Shown here one piece after another: positions 12,101-22,743 of a stretch of DNA of 64,000 nucleotides. This DNA is from Tetradesmus obliquus (Eukaryota; Chlorophyta; Chlorophyceae; Sphaeropleales; Scenedesmaceae). The stretch is taken from assembly GCA_030272155.1 (NCBI GenBank), contig CP126200.1, positions 4,650,001-4,714,000 on the forward strand, in the 5' to 3' direction. Made by a program: the position numbers and the translations under genes. The notes beneath the pieces are model-generated. The model did not search any database and was not told the DNA's origin. It was given only the letters and a program-made list of their open reading frames with translations. The first letter of the stretch is position 1, and each line of letters begins with the position of its first letter.

Positions 12101-13796
12101 CAGGGAGACGTCGCTGGGCTCTGCCTTTTTTGGCAGCGTGGCCACGCCGCGCACTGTAAAAAACATCCTGTGCCAGGCCTATGCGGACGACTCAGCAGTA
12201 ACTGACGAGCTGGTGGACGCAATCCTCAAGCCAGGGCTGCAGGTGAGGCGTGGTTGTACTGTATGTACCGCTGCGTTGCGCTGTTCAACTGCGCCGTGCT
12301 GCGCTGCGCTGTGCAGTGGTGACTGCCGAGATGGTGGACGTGATCATCAAGCCGGTTGCAGGTAGGCAGTGCTGTGCTGTTTTGTTCAACTGTACGGTTC
12401 AGCTGTGCTGTGCTGTGCAATGCTGTGCTTTGCTGTGCAAGCAGTGACTGACGAGCTGGTGGACGCAATCCTTAAGCCAGGGCTGCAGGTGAGGCGTGGT
12501 TGTACTGTACGTTGCGCTGTTTCAGCTGTGCTGTGCTGTGCTGTGCTGTGCTGTGCTGTGCTGTGCTGTGCTGTGCAATGCTGTGCTGCGCTGTTCAGCA
12601 GTGACTGACGAGCTGGTGGATGCAATCCTCAAGCCAGGGCTGCAGGTGAGGCGTGGTTGTACTGTACGTTGCGATGTGCTGCGCTGTTCAACTGCGCTGT
12701 GTTGCGCTGTTCAACTGCGCTGTGCTGCGCTGTTCAACTGCGCTGTGCTGCGTTGTGCTGCGCTGTTCAACTGCGCCGTGCTGCGGTGCGCTGTTCAGCA
12801 GTGACTGACCAGCTGATGGACACGATCCTCAAGCTAGGGCTGCAGGTAGGCAGTGCTGTTCTGTTCAGCTCTGCTGTGCTGATCTGGTGTGCAGTGCCCA
12901 GTACCCACCCAACCCGCTCAGAGCATGCACATCGACACAACCCACCCAACCCGCTCAGAGCATGCACATCGACACAACCCACCCAACCCGCTCAGAGCAT
13001 GCACATCGACACAACCCACCCAACCCGCTCAGAGCATGCACATCGACACAACCCACCCAACCCGCTCAGAGCATGCACATCGACCTCGGTCTGCTGTTGA
13101 CTGCGTGTCTGCCTGCTGTCCACATGCACGCAGCCTGGCGCTGTGGATGTGTTCCTGGACTTCATCTGCTACTTCCCATGCCCCTCCTGCAGCCTTCTCT
13201 GGCGCATGCACAGTGACCTGCTGCTGCTGTTTCTGCTTGCTGTCCATGCAGCCTGGAGCCGTGGATGTGTTCCTGGACTTCATCTCCTACTCTGGCGGCC
13301 CACTGCCTGAGCAGCTGCTGGCTGCCACACCCCCAAGCGTGCCTGTGAGCATCCTGTGGGGGGCGGCTGACCCCTGGGAGGACATGGCTGAGGGGCGGCG
13401 GCTGTTCGCGCACTACCCCTGCGTCACAGGTGAGTGCTGTGATGGCTTGCATATGTAAGTGTTGTGATGTTACGTAGCACTTAAATGTGCACGGCGCCTG
13501 GCACCCGCAGGCTGTGGAACTGCAGAGGTGACAGTTTTCAAGTTGTCCTGCCAAGTTCACAGAACCTGACGAGCCTGACACCGCCGCAACTGCTGCTCTG
13601 CTGCTCTGCCGCTGCCGCAGAGTTTGTTGAGCTGCCAGGCGTGGGCCACTGCCCGCAGGACGAGGCACCCCACCTGGTCAACCCACTCATCGAGGCCTTC
13701 GTGCTCAGCAGCAGCAGCAGCAGCAGCAACAGTACTGATGGCGGCAGCAGCAGCAGCACCGCAGCAGCACAGCAGCAAGGGGTGGCTGCTGCTTGA
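9176..13796 (+). CDS. Chloroplast alpha/beta hydrolase, complete
   Basis: Serine hydrolase of the plant chloroplast alpha/beta-hydrolase group (relatives of At5g38520 and pheophytinase); substrate not deducible. Exons: 9176-9318, 9688-9780, 10112-10323, 10909-11053, 12104-12242, 13252-13429, 13621-13796; all joins keep phase, 361 residues. Exon 1 encodes a transit-peptide-like N-terminus (MAFSTLAPQ, then Arg- and Ala-rich, few acidic residues), which supports plastid import. Landmarks: VLLVHGFGGN oxyanion region; DHWRKNTPQL; LLGYGFSDKP; nucleophile elbow CNSVGG with Ser147 (the family usually has GNSLGG, here Cys replaces Gly); LLNISLR-like LINISLRGLH; NILCQAYAD; acid GAADPWED with Asp284; GVGHCPQDE with His313; a C-terminal Ser/Gln tail from CAG repeats. 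Start chosen as the first ATG after an in-frame stop at 9134. Four introns carry exon echoes. Confidence 0.92.
10480..10755 (+). repeat. Donor-side echoes of hydrolase exon 10112-10323
   Basis: At 10484-10573 the exon end (IYNFDNW.QQLVDFT, IFGAPAYISCNSVGG) is repeated through the donor. Two shorter pieces of the same end follow (about 10635-10660, NSVRGAR; about 10710-10755). One copy is long and nearly in frame, with only a three-residue deletion; the other two are short scraps. Confidence 0.85.
11262..11842 (+). repeat. Three echoes of the end of hydrolase exon 10909-11053, each with acceptor and donor
   Basis: Blocks encoding PWQRPLVAAFQRLLR at 11264-11307, 11481-11524 and about 11799-11842 repeat the exon end at 11010-11053. 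Each is preceded by an AG and the first two are followed by GTGAGT. Measured between AG and GT, the unit is 44 nt, so inclusion would shift the frame. Flanking intron (GCATG..TGCGCAGTTGCTGCTGC) is co-duplicated; the period is about 215-320 bases. Confidence 0.9.
12310..12850 (+). repeat. Four echoes of the end of hydrolase exon 12104-12242
   Basis: VTDELVDAILKPGLQ coding blocks begin near 12318, 12444, 12600 and 12801, after the real one at 12196-12242. Every copy has an AG just before TGACTGA and ends in CAG|GTGAGG or CAG|GTAGGC. The AG-to-GT span is 44 nt in the best copies, and in the phase of the upstream exon the first codon would be TGA, so inclusion terminates translation. Between copies lie TGCTG/CTGTG simple repeats. 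Confidence 0.9.
12535..12590 (+). repeat. (CTGTG)n microsatellite
   Basis: About ten uninterrupted CTGTG units within the echo array of the hydrolase gene; related TGCTG/GCGCT pentamers fill the gaps between the other echoes and may have driven their expansion. Confidence 0.95.
12903..13087 (+). repeat. 37-bp minisatellite, five perfect units
   Basis: Units starting ACCCACCCAACCCGCTC and containing GCATGCACATCGACACA repeat at 12903, 12940, 12977, 13014 and 13051. They are essentially identical, so the array is young. It lies in the last-but-one intron of the hydrolase gene, just before an echo (about 13133-13180) of the start of exon 13252-13429. Confidence 0.95.
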
Positions 13797-15604
13797 GCAT
13801 GCGCGCAGTTCTTGCAGCAAAAATTGTAGGAATACCAGCTGTACTACAAGCGAGGTGCAGCAACTTTACCGCTAGTCCGGTTGATTGGCAGCTGTGCAGT
13901 CTGTCAAACCTTTTGAAACACCTCTTGGAAACACTGGCCAGTGATAAGGGCGACGCTGCTTGATGACGGCGGCGCTGTACATAATTTTGTGTTGTCGGCC
14001 CCAGGGTGCACGTTAAATCCAGTGCATGCTGGGTAGCAGCCGGTGCAGCACCAAAGCGAGCAGCTCTGCATAGCTGGGCTATGCTGTGCACAGCACACTG
14101 CGCCCCTTCCACCTGGCAAATGCTGCTGCATCCGCTGCCGCACTTGCATATGGCGTGCATACGAGGTTTTTTCTCCCTTACAACGCTGCCATGGTCAGAT
14201 GATTTTGTTGGAGCCGTGGTCTGAGCTAGTGGGATTTCCTGGAGTTGGTACGGCTTCTCCCTGTCCAAGACTCTACCTTGACTATAGACTCCTTTATTGG
14301 GGCGGCTGGCACTGAGTGTTGGTCGGGTGTGTGCAGCGTGCAATTGAGCTGTAGCACACCAAGGGGGTGTGGGGGTTCACCTCCCCTGCTTATTTTTTTG
14401 GTCGGGGCGCTGGGGACCTCCTGTATAGGGGTGTTAGACGTGTCTTGCTGGTGGAGGCAACGCCTTTGTGGCCCCTGCAGTCAGGTTCGCCTGGCTGCTG
14501 CGTGTGACTAGCCAGTAGGATTTCTTCCCCCCTGGTAACATAAAAAAATACGAGGATCAGGTGTACAACACTGTTGGTGGCACCAGTAGTCTAGCTCATG
14601 GCACTGCAGCTTGTTCTGCCACGTGGCACATCCTTACCGCCTGCCACCCATGGTCGTGCCAGCAGCACCGTACCATCTGTGCACCGCACGGCTGTCACGA
14701 AGTGTGTTAGATCAAATTTCAAGTTAAGTTGACAGTCAGGCGTTGATGGCGTTGTTGCCACGGCTTGGTTGGTGATGTGACGATGAGAGCAGGCATGCTG
14801 CGCCACTGCATGTATCCACTGTTGATGTATCGGCTTGCCAGGCAGCTGGTGTAACTTTAGTAACCGCCAAACCTCGATGATGCGCATGTGTTGGTAAGCA
14901 GGATTACACCCAAATTTTCAACATGGCTGTGCACCACGTGCGGGCCCAACAGCAGTAGACCAGGCCACATAAAACACCAGGCAGCTTGTAACAGCTGGGG
15001 CGCATGTCTGCAAGCATGCGAGAAGGCGACACTGTTGCTGCTAGTAAGCACCCGGTGCCCGCCTGCTTCAGCCTGCGACAACTGGACACTGCAAATGTGC
15101 TGATATACCACGCTGAGACAGTGTGACCTGCCGCCACCCATTTGTGCTGCACCAAAAAAGTAAAACAACGGGCAAAGGGTCCCACGCTGCAGGATGCTGC
15201 AGTACAGCCACGCGGCCGCACCCAACGAGCACGCCCAAAACCAGCAACACGAGAAGCTGCAAGCCCGAAAACTGCGTGCCACGAGCCCGTGGCTCAGGCA
15301 GGCATGCGCAGACGCACAATATGCAAGCTATTGCTGATGCTTGCCGTAAGCTGAACGGTCAATCCAACATGACGCGGCAGAGGTTGAGCCCAGGCTGCTT
15401 GCAGGAACGCGGCACATCTGCAGAAGACACCCTGCTCACAAGCTGCCGGCAGTGCGTTGCGCTACCACTTGCGCAGTCACAGCAACTGCATGCGCCACCC
15501 AAGTAGAGCTATGCAGATAGCGGCACGATGCAGCACAGCTTAGTGCATGCATGTTCAACAGAAGCCCCTGCCAGGTCACCGCCCCACCAACACAATCACA
15601 CTCC
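13797..15604. other. Convergent intergenic region, no gene recognised
   Basis: Holds the 3'UTRs of the hydrolase (+) and the SAP30BP-like gene (-). A TGTAA signal in minus orientation at 14904-14908 could end the latter. Around 14260-14530 the sequence is GT-rich with runs of G and T and low CAG content, unlike its surroundings; it may be an old transposon relic, but no coding similarity is visible. Confidence 0.5.
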
Positions 15605-17123
15605 TTACTTGTCCCATTTCGACTTCTTAGTCGCGTTTGACAGCAGCGCATTTGCCAGCGCCTGTGCCTGCGCCTGCGCAACCTCAACCTTTCGAGGATC
15701 AGGCGGCAGCATCTTCGGCGCTGCTGGCAGCCCAGACCCAGCAGCAGCAGCGCCGCCACCACCCGGCAGCGCTGCTGCCGCTGCTGCCGCTGCTGCAGCA
15801 CCTGCACCAGCCTGCTGCTGCTGCTGCTGCCCGCTGCTGCGGAACTGCACCTCTGTGCCGCGCGCGCGCTTCCGCTGCTGCAGCACTGCGGCCAGCGCTG
15901 GCCACTTGTCTTCATCAGGAATCCCCTTCGGATCAAACACATCGCTGCTGAGCGACGAGCCGTACTGATCTAGGTGGTAATACCGCACCATTTTCTCTAG
16001 GAAGTCAGGGTTCTGCCAGCGGCGGTTCTTCCGCAGCACGCTCACAATGCTCTTGCCGGTCTGCATTTGCGTGCGGTATATGCTCTCCACACGCGCCTGC
16101 ATGCCCTCACTCGGCTGACCTGGTGGAGGCTCCCGCAGCTCTGGAGGCAGTATCAGCCTTGCAGGATCGGCTGCTGCTGCATCTGCGTCTGCTGCTGCAT
16201 CAGCAGCATCTGGGTCGCCTGCTGCTGCTGCTGCTGCTTGATCAGGCGCCGCGTCAGCGCCAGCTGTTCCTGCAAGGCCCACCATGTCAGCGTGTGGTGG
16301 GCTGAGGCCCTCCAGCGGCGGTTCAGGGTTTGTGCTTGGGCCGTCCATGACACGCAGTGGCAGCGGGTGATCCATGTCGCTATCGGTGCCCTGCTGCTGC
16401 TGCTGCTGCTGTGTCGCGCCTGCTGCATCTGCTGCTGCTGCTAGCTGCTCTGCTTTGCTGGGTGATGCCGAGGCTGCGCCTCCAAGCATGCCTAGCAGCG
16501 GCAGGGCGCCAGATGGGGAGTCGACTGCAGCGCAAGGCGGAATGCAAAGCACGCAGCAGAGCAAAGAAGTGTAAGCATATCAGTGTGAGCAGACCAGTGT
16601 GAGCAGACCAACACATGTAGCAGACATTGCTGGTGGTGTACAAGTAGATGCAGCAGGATTATTTCAGATGTTGACGCGTCCTGAAGTGAGTGCACAGCAG
16701 AGTTGTGCGTAAGCATATGATAACAGGCAACATGTGTGCACACACGTGGACAGATGCAGCCCTCATGATGATCAAGCGCTTTGCGCACTGCTGCTGCAGA
16801 TGTTGTCCTTCAAGCTGCTGTGCTGTATGCAGGGTTGCCCAGGCAATGCTGCTGATCCCCCGCTGCACAAGCCCTGCTGCTGCCATAGCACACAGAAAAT
16901 CAGCATTGCTACCCACAAGTTCAAGCTTTTGTGGCCCACTTTGCTCTAGCAACCATGCACAACAGGTGTACACAGCTGATCGCATGCAGCACAGCTGTTC
17001 CACTGCAGTATATCAAGAGCAGCGCTGCTGCAGCTGCTGCTCACCATGCTGTCCTTCCTCCATCTCATCATCTTCATCACTGCCGCTGCCGTATCCGCCC
17101 AACAGTGCTCCTAAGCCAGCCAT
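15605..17123 (-). CDS. SAP30-binding protein / HCNGP-domain nuclear protein
   Basis: Nuclear regulator of the HCNGP (SAP30BP) family, linked in other eukaryotes to transcriptional repression and to splicing. Two exons on the minus strand, 17123-17045 and 16524-15605, joined through a GTGAGC donor and CTGCAG acceptor in phase; 332 residues. The N-terminus is the family-typical short hydrophobic-Gly stretch and acidic patch (LLGGYGSGSDEDDEMEE). The HCNGP domain is about residues 153-253: PPELREPPPG, RVESIYRTQMQTG, NRRWQNPDFLEKM, DQYGSSLSSDVFDPKG, followed by the basic RKRARG. Between them is a low-complexity Ala/Asp/Gln linker from CAG-type repeats, and the C-terminus is Ala/Gln-rich ending KKSKWDK. 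The start is the ATG just before LGALLGG; a longer upstream reading is possible but looks unrelated to the family. Confidence 0.9.
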
Positions 17124-17637
17124 GCTGGCTGCTGCTCCTGCTGATGCTTCTGCCGCTGCTGTTGCTCCTGCTGCTGGTGGTGTCTGCTGCTGCTGGCTGC
17201 TTTGCAGCACCACTTCGGCAAGCAGGCCAACGCTTGATAAACCACTTCGAGTACAGTTTACTCGTGAGCGGAGCAATCAGCAAGGAACGACCCGTTGCCA
17301 ACACCTCTTTTCACAAGGTTATGGAAGTGCCTTATGCTACCATAAACATTGCATAGTAAGACAGCTTAAAAACACATTCATCGCTACCAGAGCGCAATAA
17401 GATAGGTAGCTTGCTCTGTGCTGACCAGTGTCGTGTGTCACTACCAATATTACTCACCCTGTGCTTCGCCCTGTTGTCAGTTGGGGCGCTGCACGCGATG
17501 ATGATGAGTGCTGTAGAGCCAGGATCGCGTGTCTGCCTTTCAGCCAGTTCTCATGTCACCAGCCTGGACAGGCAGCACTACAGCACTGTTCAGGCCTGCT
17601 GTCAAGCTGACACTGTGATCCCTTAGAGCAACACGCT
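17124..17637. promoter_or_regulatory. Shared divergent promoter region (SAP30BP-like / SRFR1-like)
   Basis: About 510 bases separate the two start codons, which face away from each other, so both promoters and 5'UTRs must fit here. I see no clear TATA box. The minus-strand gene's side is CTG/CAG-rich, the plus-strand side is not. Confidence 0.5.
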
Positions 17638-20600
17638 ATGTTTAGGCCTTCTGCCAATGGCAGCTTTGCTGTCCTGGTGGCCAGCCAGGACTTCTCTGGT
17701 GCAGTGAAGGTGCTAGACGAGGCTATCGATGAAACAAGGCAGGACTACACTGCTGCGCAGTTCAGGCTGGTGCAACTGCACCTCAACCGTGGCATATGCA
17801 ATCAGAGACTTCATTTGAACCGCAAGGCGCTCAAGGTAAGGGGCCGCGCGCAAGTATCTAGGAGAGCGCGAAAACTGCTTTGCAGTGCTGCTGCTGGCTT
17901 GGCCTGTGGTAGCGCATCCTTTGCGCTCGTGCTGTGACTACTTGGCGGATTAACTGTTTTATCGTTACTTTGTTGGCGTGTGTGCTCCCATGCAGGACTA
18001 TGACGCTGTACTGGCGCTCATGCCCAGCAATGTCAACGCGTTGCTGCGCAAGGGCCAGGTCCTGCAGTCAATGGGAAAGCAGGCAGTGAGTTGCTGGCTG
18101 CTGTACACGCTTGGCTGTGACCATGCAGGCATGCTTGGGATCAGCTGCTCTGGACAGGCTGTAGCGTTCCTGCAGCAGCGCAGCAGCTACAGCAAAGCCA
18201 GCTCAAGCGGAAGGGTGTCCTGCGAGGAGTGTGGCACCCTGCACAGCTGCACCTGAGCTGAGTTATGGCATAAGCTTTTGCGTTGCATGATTCAGCAGTG
18301 CAGCACACTTGTGTTTGTTTGGAACATGCACTATCAAGAACAGCACGGCGCACAGCAGCTGCGCATCGCATGTGCGCACCACCGGCCAAATAGAGCAACA
18401 GCAAGCTGAGCGGCATGGTTGCCATGCACTGCGGCCGCACCAAGGCAAACACACAGCAACACACAACCACTTAGCATCGCTCTGCAGACGTCCAAGGTTG
18501 CTTGCAGGAATGCTTGCAGGACAACGCGCGTCGTGCCGTTGTTGCTGCATGCAAGGCACACGCCAGCAGGCCGCAACGCACAGCAGTCAACCTTGTCTTA
18601 CAATCGAGATGCTTAGCACCTGTTTTGAGCCGTTTTGGCCTCTGAGCAGCTGTGGCTGTGTCTCTCTGCCTCTTCTTTTTCCCTGTTTTGCTTGCAGGAA
18701 GCGCGGGTAGTGTGGGAGGCAGCCACCAGCCTGGCAGACCCAGCCTCAGACCTAGAAGTGCTACTGGAGATCCAGGCAGCACTTGCAGGAAACACCAGCA
18801 GCAGCAGCACACCAGCAGCAGCGCCGAGCTCGCCACAGCCAGCGCCAGCAGCCACTGCAAACGGCACAACAGCAGCAGCAGCACAGGAGTTGGCTCCGGC
18901 ATCTGCAGCCGCAGCAAATGCTGAAGCCGATGGAGCAGCAGCAGCAGCAGAGGGTGCCAGCAGCAGTACTGCCCCTGCTGCCGCCTCTGCAGCTCCTGCA
19001 GCACCAAGCACAAGCAGCAGCAGCCAGCCTAAGTCCAAAATCACAAAGGGCTTCTTTAGCAAGGCATCAGCAAGCGATGCCAGCAGCCATCCAGCAGCCA
19101 AAAGCCCAGCAGCAGCTGCAGCAAACAAAGCGGCGCCAGCAGCAGCAACAGCAGCGCCAAAGGTCCAGCCGAGGGGCAGCAGCAGCGCACGCAGCAGGAA
19201 CAGTGCGGATGCTGTTGTGGAGATCGACTGTGCAGCAGAGCAGGAGCAGCAGCAGGTGCAAGGCGTGGGTGGCGGCGCTGCTGCAGCTGGCAGCTTTGGT
19301 GCGCAGGTGCAGCAGATGGCAACCAACTCCGTGGCCCTGCAGATTGCAATCAACCAGGTGGGCAGCGTTGTGTAGCAGCTGTCTGTTGCAGTCAGGGTGA
19401 GGAGCATCTGCAGGTTGTTGTGTTTCCACCACGTGTGGGCCTTGTATAATCAGGCTGCGCAGATCAACGGGGGCCAGGTGGCGCAGGCAGAGGCGCTGCT
19501 CAACACCAGCCCTGGCTCCTCTTCTATTGCTGTTACTGCGTAGATCACAGCGGCCAGGTGGAGCAGGCAGAGGCGCTGCTGGACAGCATCCTGGCCAGCA
19601 ACCCATCTGATCTTTCAGCACTCCAACTTGACCACGCTGTTGCTGGTTTGCACATCACATGCCTGCACAGGCCTGCTGTCATTGCAGGTGCACGGCGGCC
19701 AGGTGGAGTGGCCGAGGTGCTGCGCTGTGCTGCTGTTGCAACCACCCTTTTGCTGTCGCTGCTCACATCACGCAGCACCCGCTTTGTCTGTTTGCAGATC
19801 AACGGCGGCCAGAGGAGTGTGTCGAGGCGCTGCTGGACAGCATCCTGGCCAGCAGCCATCTGATTTTGTCTTGTATTATTCCTGTTGCTTCACTATTCCT
19901 TTTGCTGCTGTGCTGTGCAGATCAACGGCGGCCAGGTGGAGCAGGCCGAGGCGCTGCTGGACAGCATCCTGGCCAGCAACCCATCTGACCTGTCAGCGCT
20001 GGTGGCGCGCGGCACGGCTCGCGCGCTGGCGCGCAAGCTCAAGGAGGCGGTTGCTGACTTCACCAAGGCGATTGAGATTGAGCCCAGGTGAGCCTGAGCG
20101 CTTTGCAGTTGACTCTGCCTAACGCAAAGTTGGTTGCATATGTATCGTATGGTCTTGCTGAGCAGTGCTGCAGCAAGGCGGGGGTGCAAGTTTCAGACAT
20201 ATCAGATGTCAGCATGGGTGGTATGGCGCCGACTGAAGCGGGCATGCCTTGCTGGTGCTGCACACCCTCATCAAGAGAGGTCGCGGACACACCGGCAGTG
20301 GCGCGCTGCCCGCTTCAGCTGTTGCTTGTTGTTCCACTTTGAGCGCGCTACTGCTGCTGCTGCTGACAACGCCGACGTCCTGAGTCTGTTCACTGCCATG
20401 ATCTTGCCTGACCGTGCTGCCAGGTACCCGGACACCCACAAGAACGCGGCTGGGCACACCGTGACCATGATGTGCATGATCACTGCCTGAATCTTGCCTG
20501 CACCTTGCCGCTCACTGCTGTGCATGCGCCTGTGAACACCCTTCCAACCTTGCACCCTGAAAACCCTGCAATAACCCCTGGCCTCAGGTACCCGGACACC

Positions 20601-22105
20601 TACAAGCGCCGCGGCCAGGCCAGGTCAGCGCTGGGTGATGTGCAGGGCGCGCTGACAGACCTGGAAAAGGCAGCACAGCTGCTGGCGGAGCTGCCTGGGG
20701 GCGCTGCTGACGCGGCTGGCGGCCCGGCAGACTGCCACGCAGGTGTGTTGTAGTGGGCTTGTGCTGCTGTTTCAAGGGTCGGCGGTGGTGTCTGGGCAGT
20801 GTCCTGTTCTTCTTGTTGTTGCATTGGGCTAGGAAAGCCCTGTACTTTGTGTGGATGGGGGAAACTGCTTAGCTGTGTGAGGGGCGCTGGCAGACCTGGA
20901 GGCAGGACAGTTGCTGGCGGAGCTGCCCGCGGGTGCAGCAGATGCGGCTGGCGGGCCGGCAGACTGCCATGCAGGTGTGCTGTAGGGGTCTGGCTGGCTG
21001 GCAGTGGCTGTTTGTTGGCCGGGGTACGAGTGACAGCGTGCGCACGACAGCGCTGCTTGTGTGGTTGAGGAGGGCAGATTTGCAGGGCGCGGGATGCATT
21101 TCAACAGCAGCCGATGGCAGTGCTGCTGTCATGGTGTGACAGTGCCGCGAACCTCTGCCTGCAGCAGGCACACGAGAGCAGCAGCAACAGGTTGTGCTAT
21201 GTGCTGCTGTGCTATGTGCTGCTGTGCTGATTTGCTGTGCAGAGCGCGGCATGCTGTTCCACAAGCAGCGCGACTACCGCAGGGCAGTCAAGGAGCTGGC
21301 CAAGGCCACGGAGCTGGACCCCAGCAACGCTCAGGTGAGCGATGTCTCTGCTGTGAACGAAGTTGCGATGCATGCGGAACATTGGCTTGCTTTCTCAGTT
21401 ATGGCCAAGGCCACGGAGCTGCACCCCAGCAACGCACAGGTGCGCGGATTGGCACAGCTGCTGCAGCTGCACATGTGTTTGATCAGTGGTGCGTCTACTT
21501 GTACCCAGTCGCAGCATAACATGCTGACTGCCTCACACTTGCTGCCCATTGCCAGGCGTGGAATTTCTGGGCCTGGGCGGCATATCCATGGGTGACATCC
21601 GCAAGAGCTGCACTGCTACAACACGCCATGCACAAGCACCAACTGCAGAAACCCCTGCGCACCACCCCAGCTGTCGCTGCCTGGCGCGCCTGGGTCAACC
21701 TCTCTCTCTGTCAATGCCCTTCTCTCTCTGACCGACACCCCCACCCATCTCTCACTTCTTCATGTGCTGACTCACATGCTGACTCACGCATGCGCATCCA
21801 TGCAGGCGTGGAACTACCTGGGCCTGGGCCGTGTGTCCATGGGCGACATTCGCGAGGGCTGCAAAGCGTATGAGAAAGCCATCGAGCTGGCGCCGCAGAT
21901 GAAGGAGGCGTGGCTCAACCTGGGGCAGGCGCTGAAGGAAGAGGGGCGGGTGAAGGAAGCAGAGCGCGCACTGACCAAGGTGGGTGCTGTTTGCCGAGAT
22001 GTGCAGTGATTGTTGTTGTGGCTTTTGTGGCAGGAGACGGGCCCTGCTTTGCTGTGGGTTTTGGGGCAGGAGAAGGAGGCGTGGCTCAATCACTGAAGCC
22101 AGTTC

Positions 22106-22166
<61 letters not shown>

Positions 22167-22701
22167 AGGCCATGACATCTGCTGATGGCGGCGCGTGCCT
22201 GGCTGCGTACCGGCTGCTGGCCACGATGCGGCAGGGCCAGGGGCGGCAGGCTGACGCAATCAAGGTGCTGGACAAGGCGCTGGGGTTCAAGCGCGAGGAC
22301 CAGGTGGGGTTTTAGGTGTGGCATAGTGTTTTGAGGTGTTGTAGGGTTTTGAGGTGCTCGGAACACCCCCCTTTGTCGCCATCAAGGTTCTGGACAAGGC
22401 GCTGGGGTTCAAGCGCGAGCACCAGGTGAGGTCTTGGGGCGTGGGGTGTGGCTTGTAACTGGTGTGGTTCCATAGCATTGTTCCCTTGTTTCTCGTGAAG
22501 CATGTCGCAATGTGCCCCATCTGCTGCTGCTGTCGCTGCTGCTGCTGCTGCCCTACCTTGATTTGCTGTGCAGCGTGTGGAGCTGCTGTTCATGCATGCC
22601 ATCTGCATCACCTCAACTTGCTGCTGCTGCTGCTGCTGCTGCTTCTCTCACCTGCAGCGTGTGGAGCTGCTGTACATGCGCGCCACCTGCATCACCTCAA
22701 C

Positions 22702-22743
<42 letters not shown>

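Noticed and set aside
12903..13087. Regularly spaced identical units resembling a CRISPR array
   Set aside because: Units abut with no unique spacers, the genome is eukaryotic, and the array lies in an intron; it is a minisatellite.
13705..14343. 212-codon minus-strand frame overlapping the hydrolase end
   Set aside because: Overlaps the confirmed terminal exon in antisense, low-complexity Cys/Arg-rich, no recognisable domain or splice logic.
14245..14511. Possible short gene with SPPLLIFLVGALGTS
   Set aside because: No start, splice or domain support; local composition suggests an old element but nothing specific.
22110..22168. Poly-Gln/Leu exon in the SRFR1-like gene
   Set aside because: The (CTG)n tract is the intron end; exon 22169 joins in phase only after the TGTAG acceptor.
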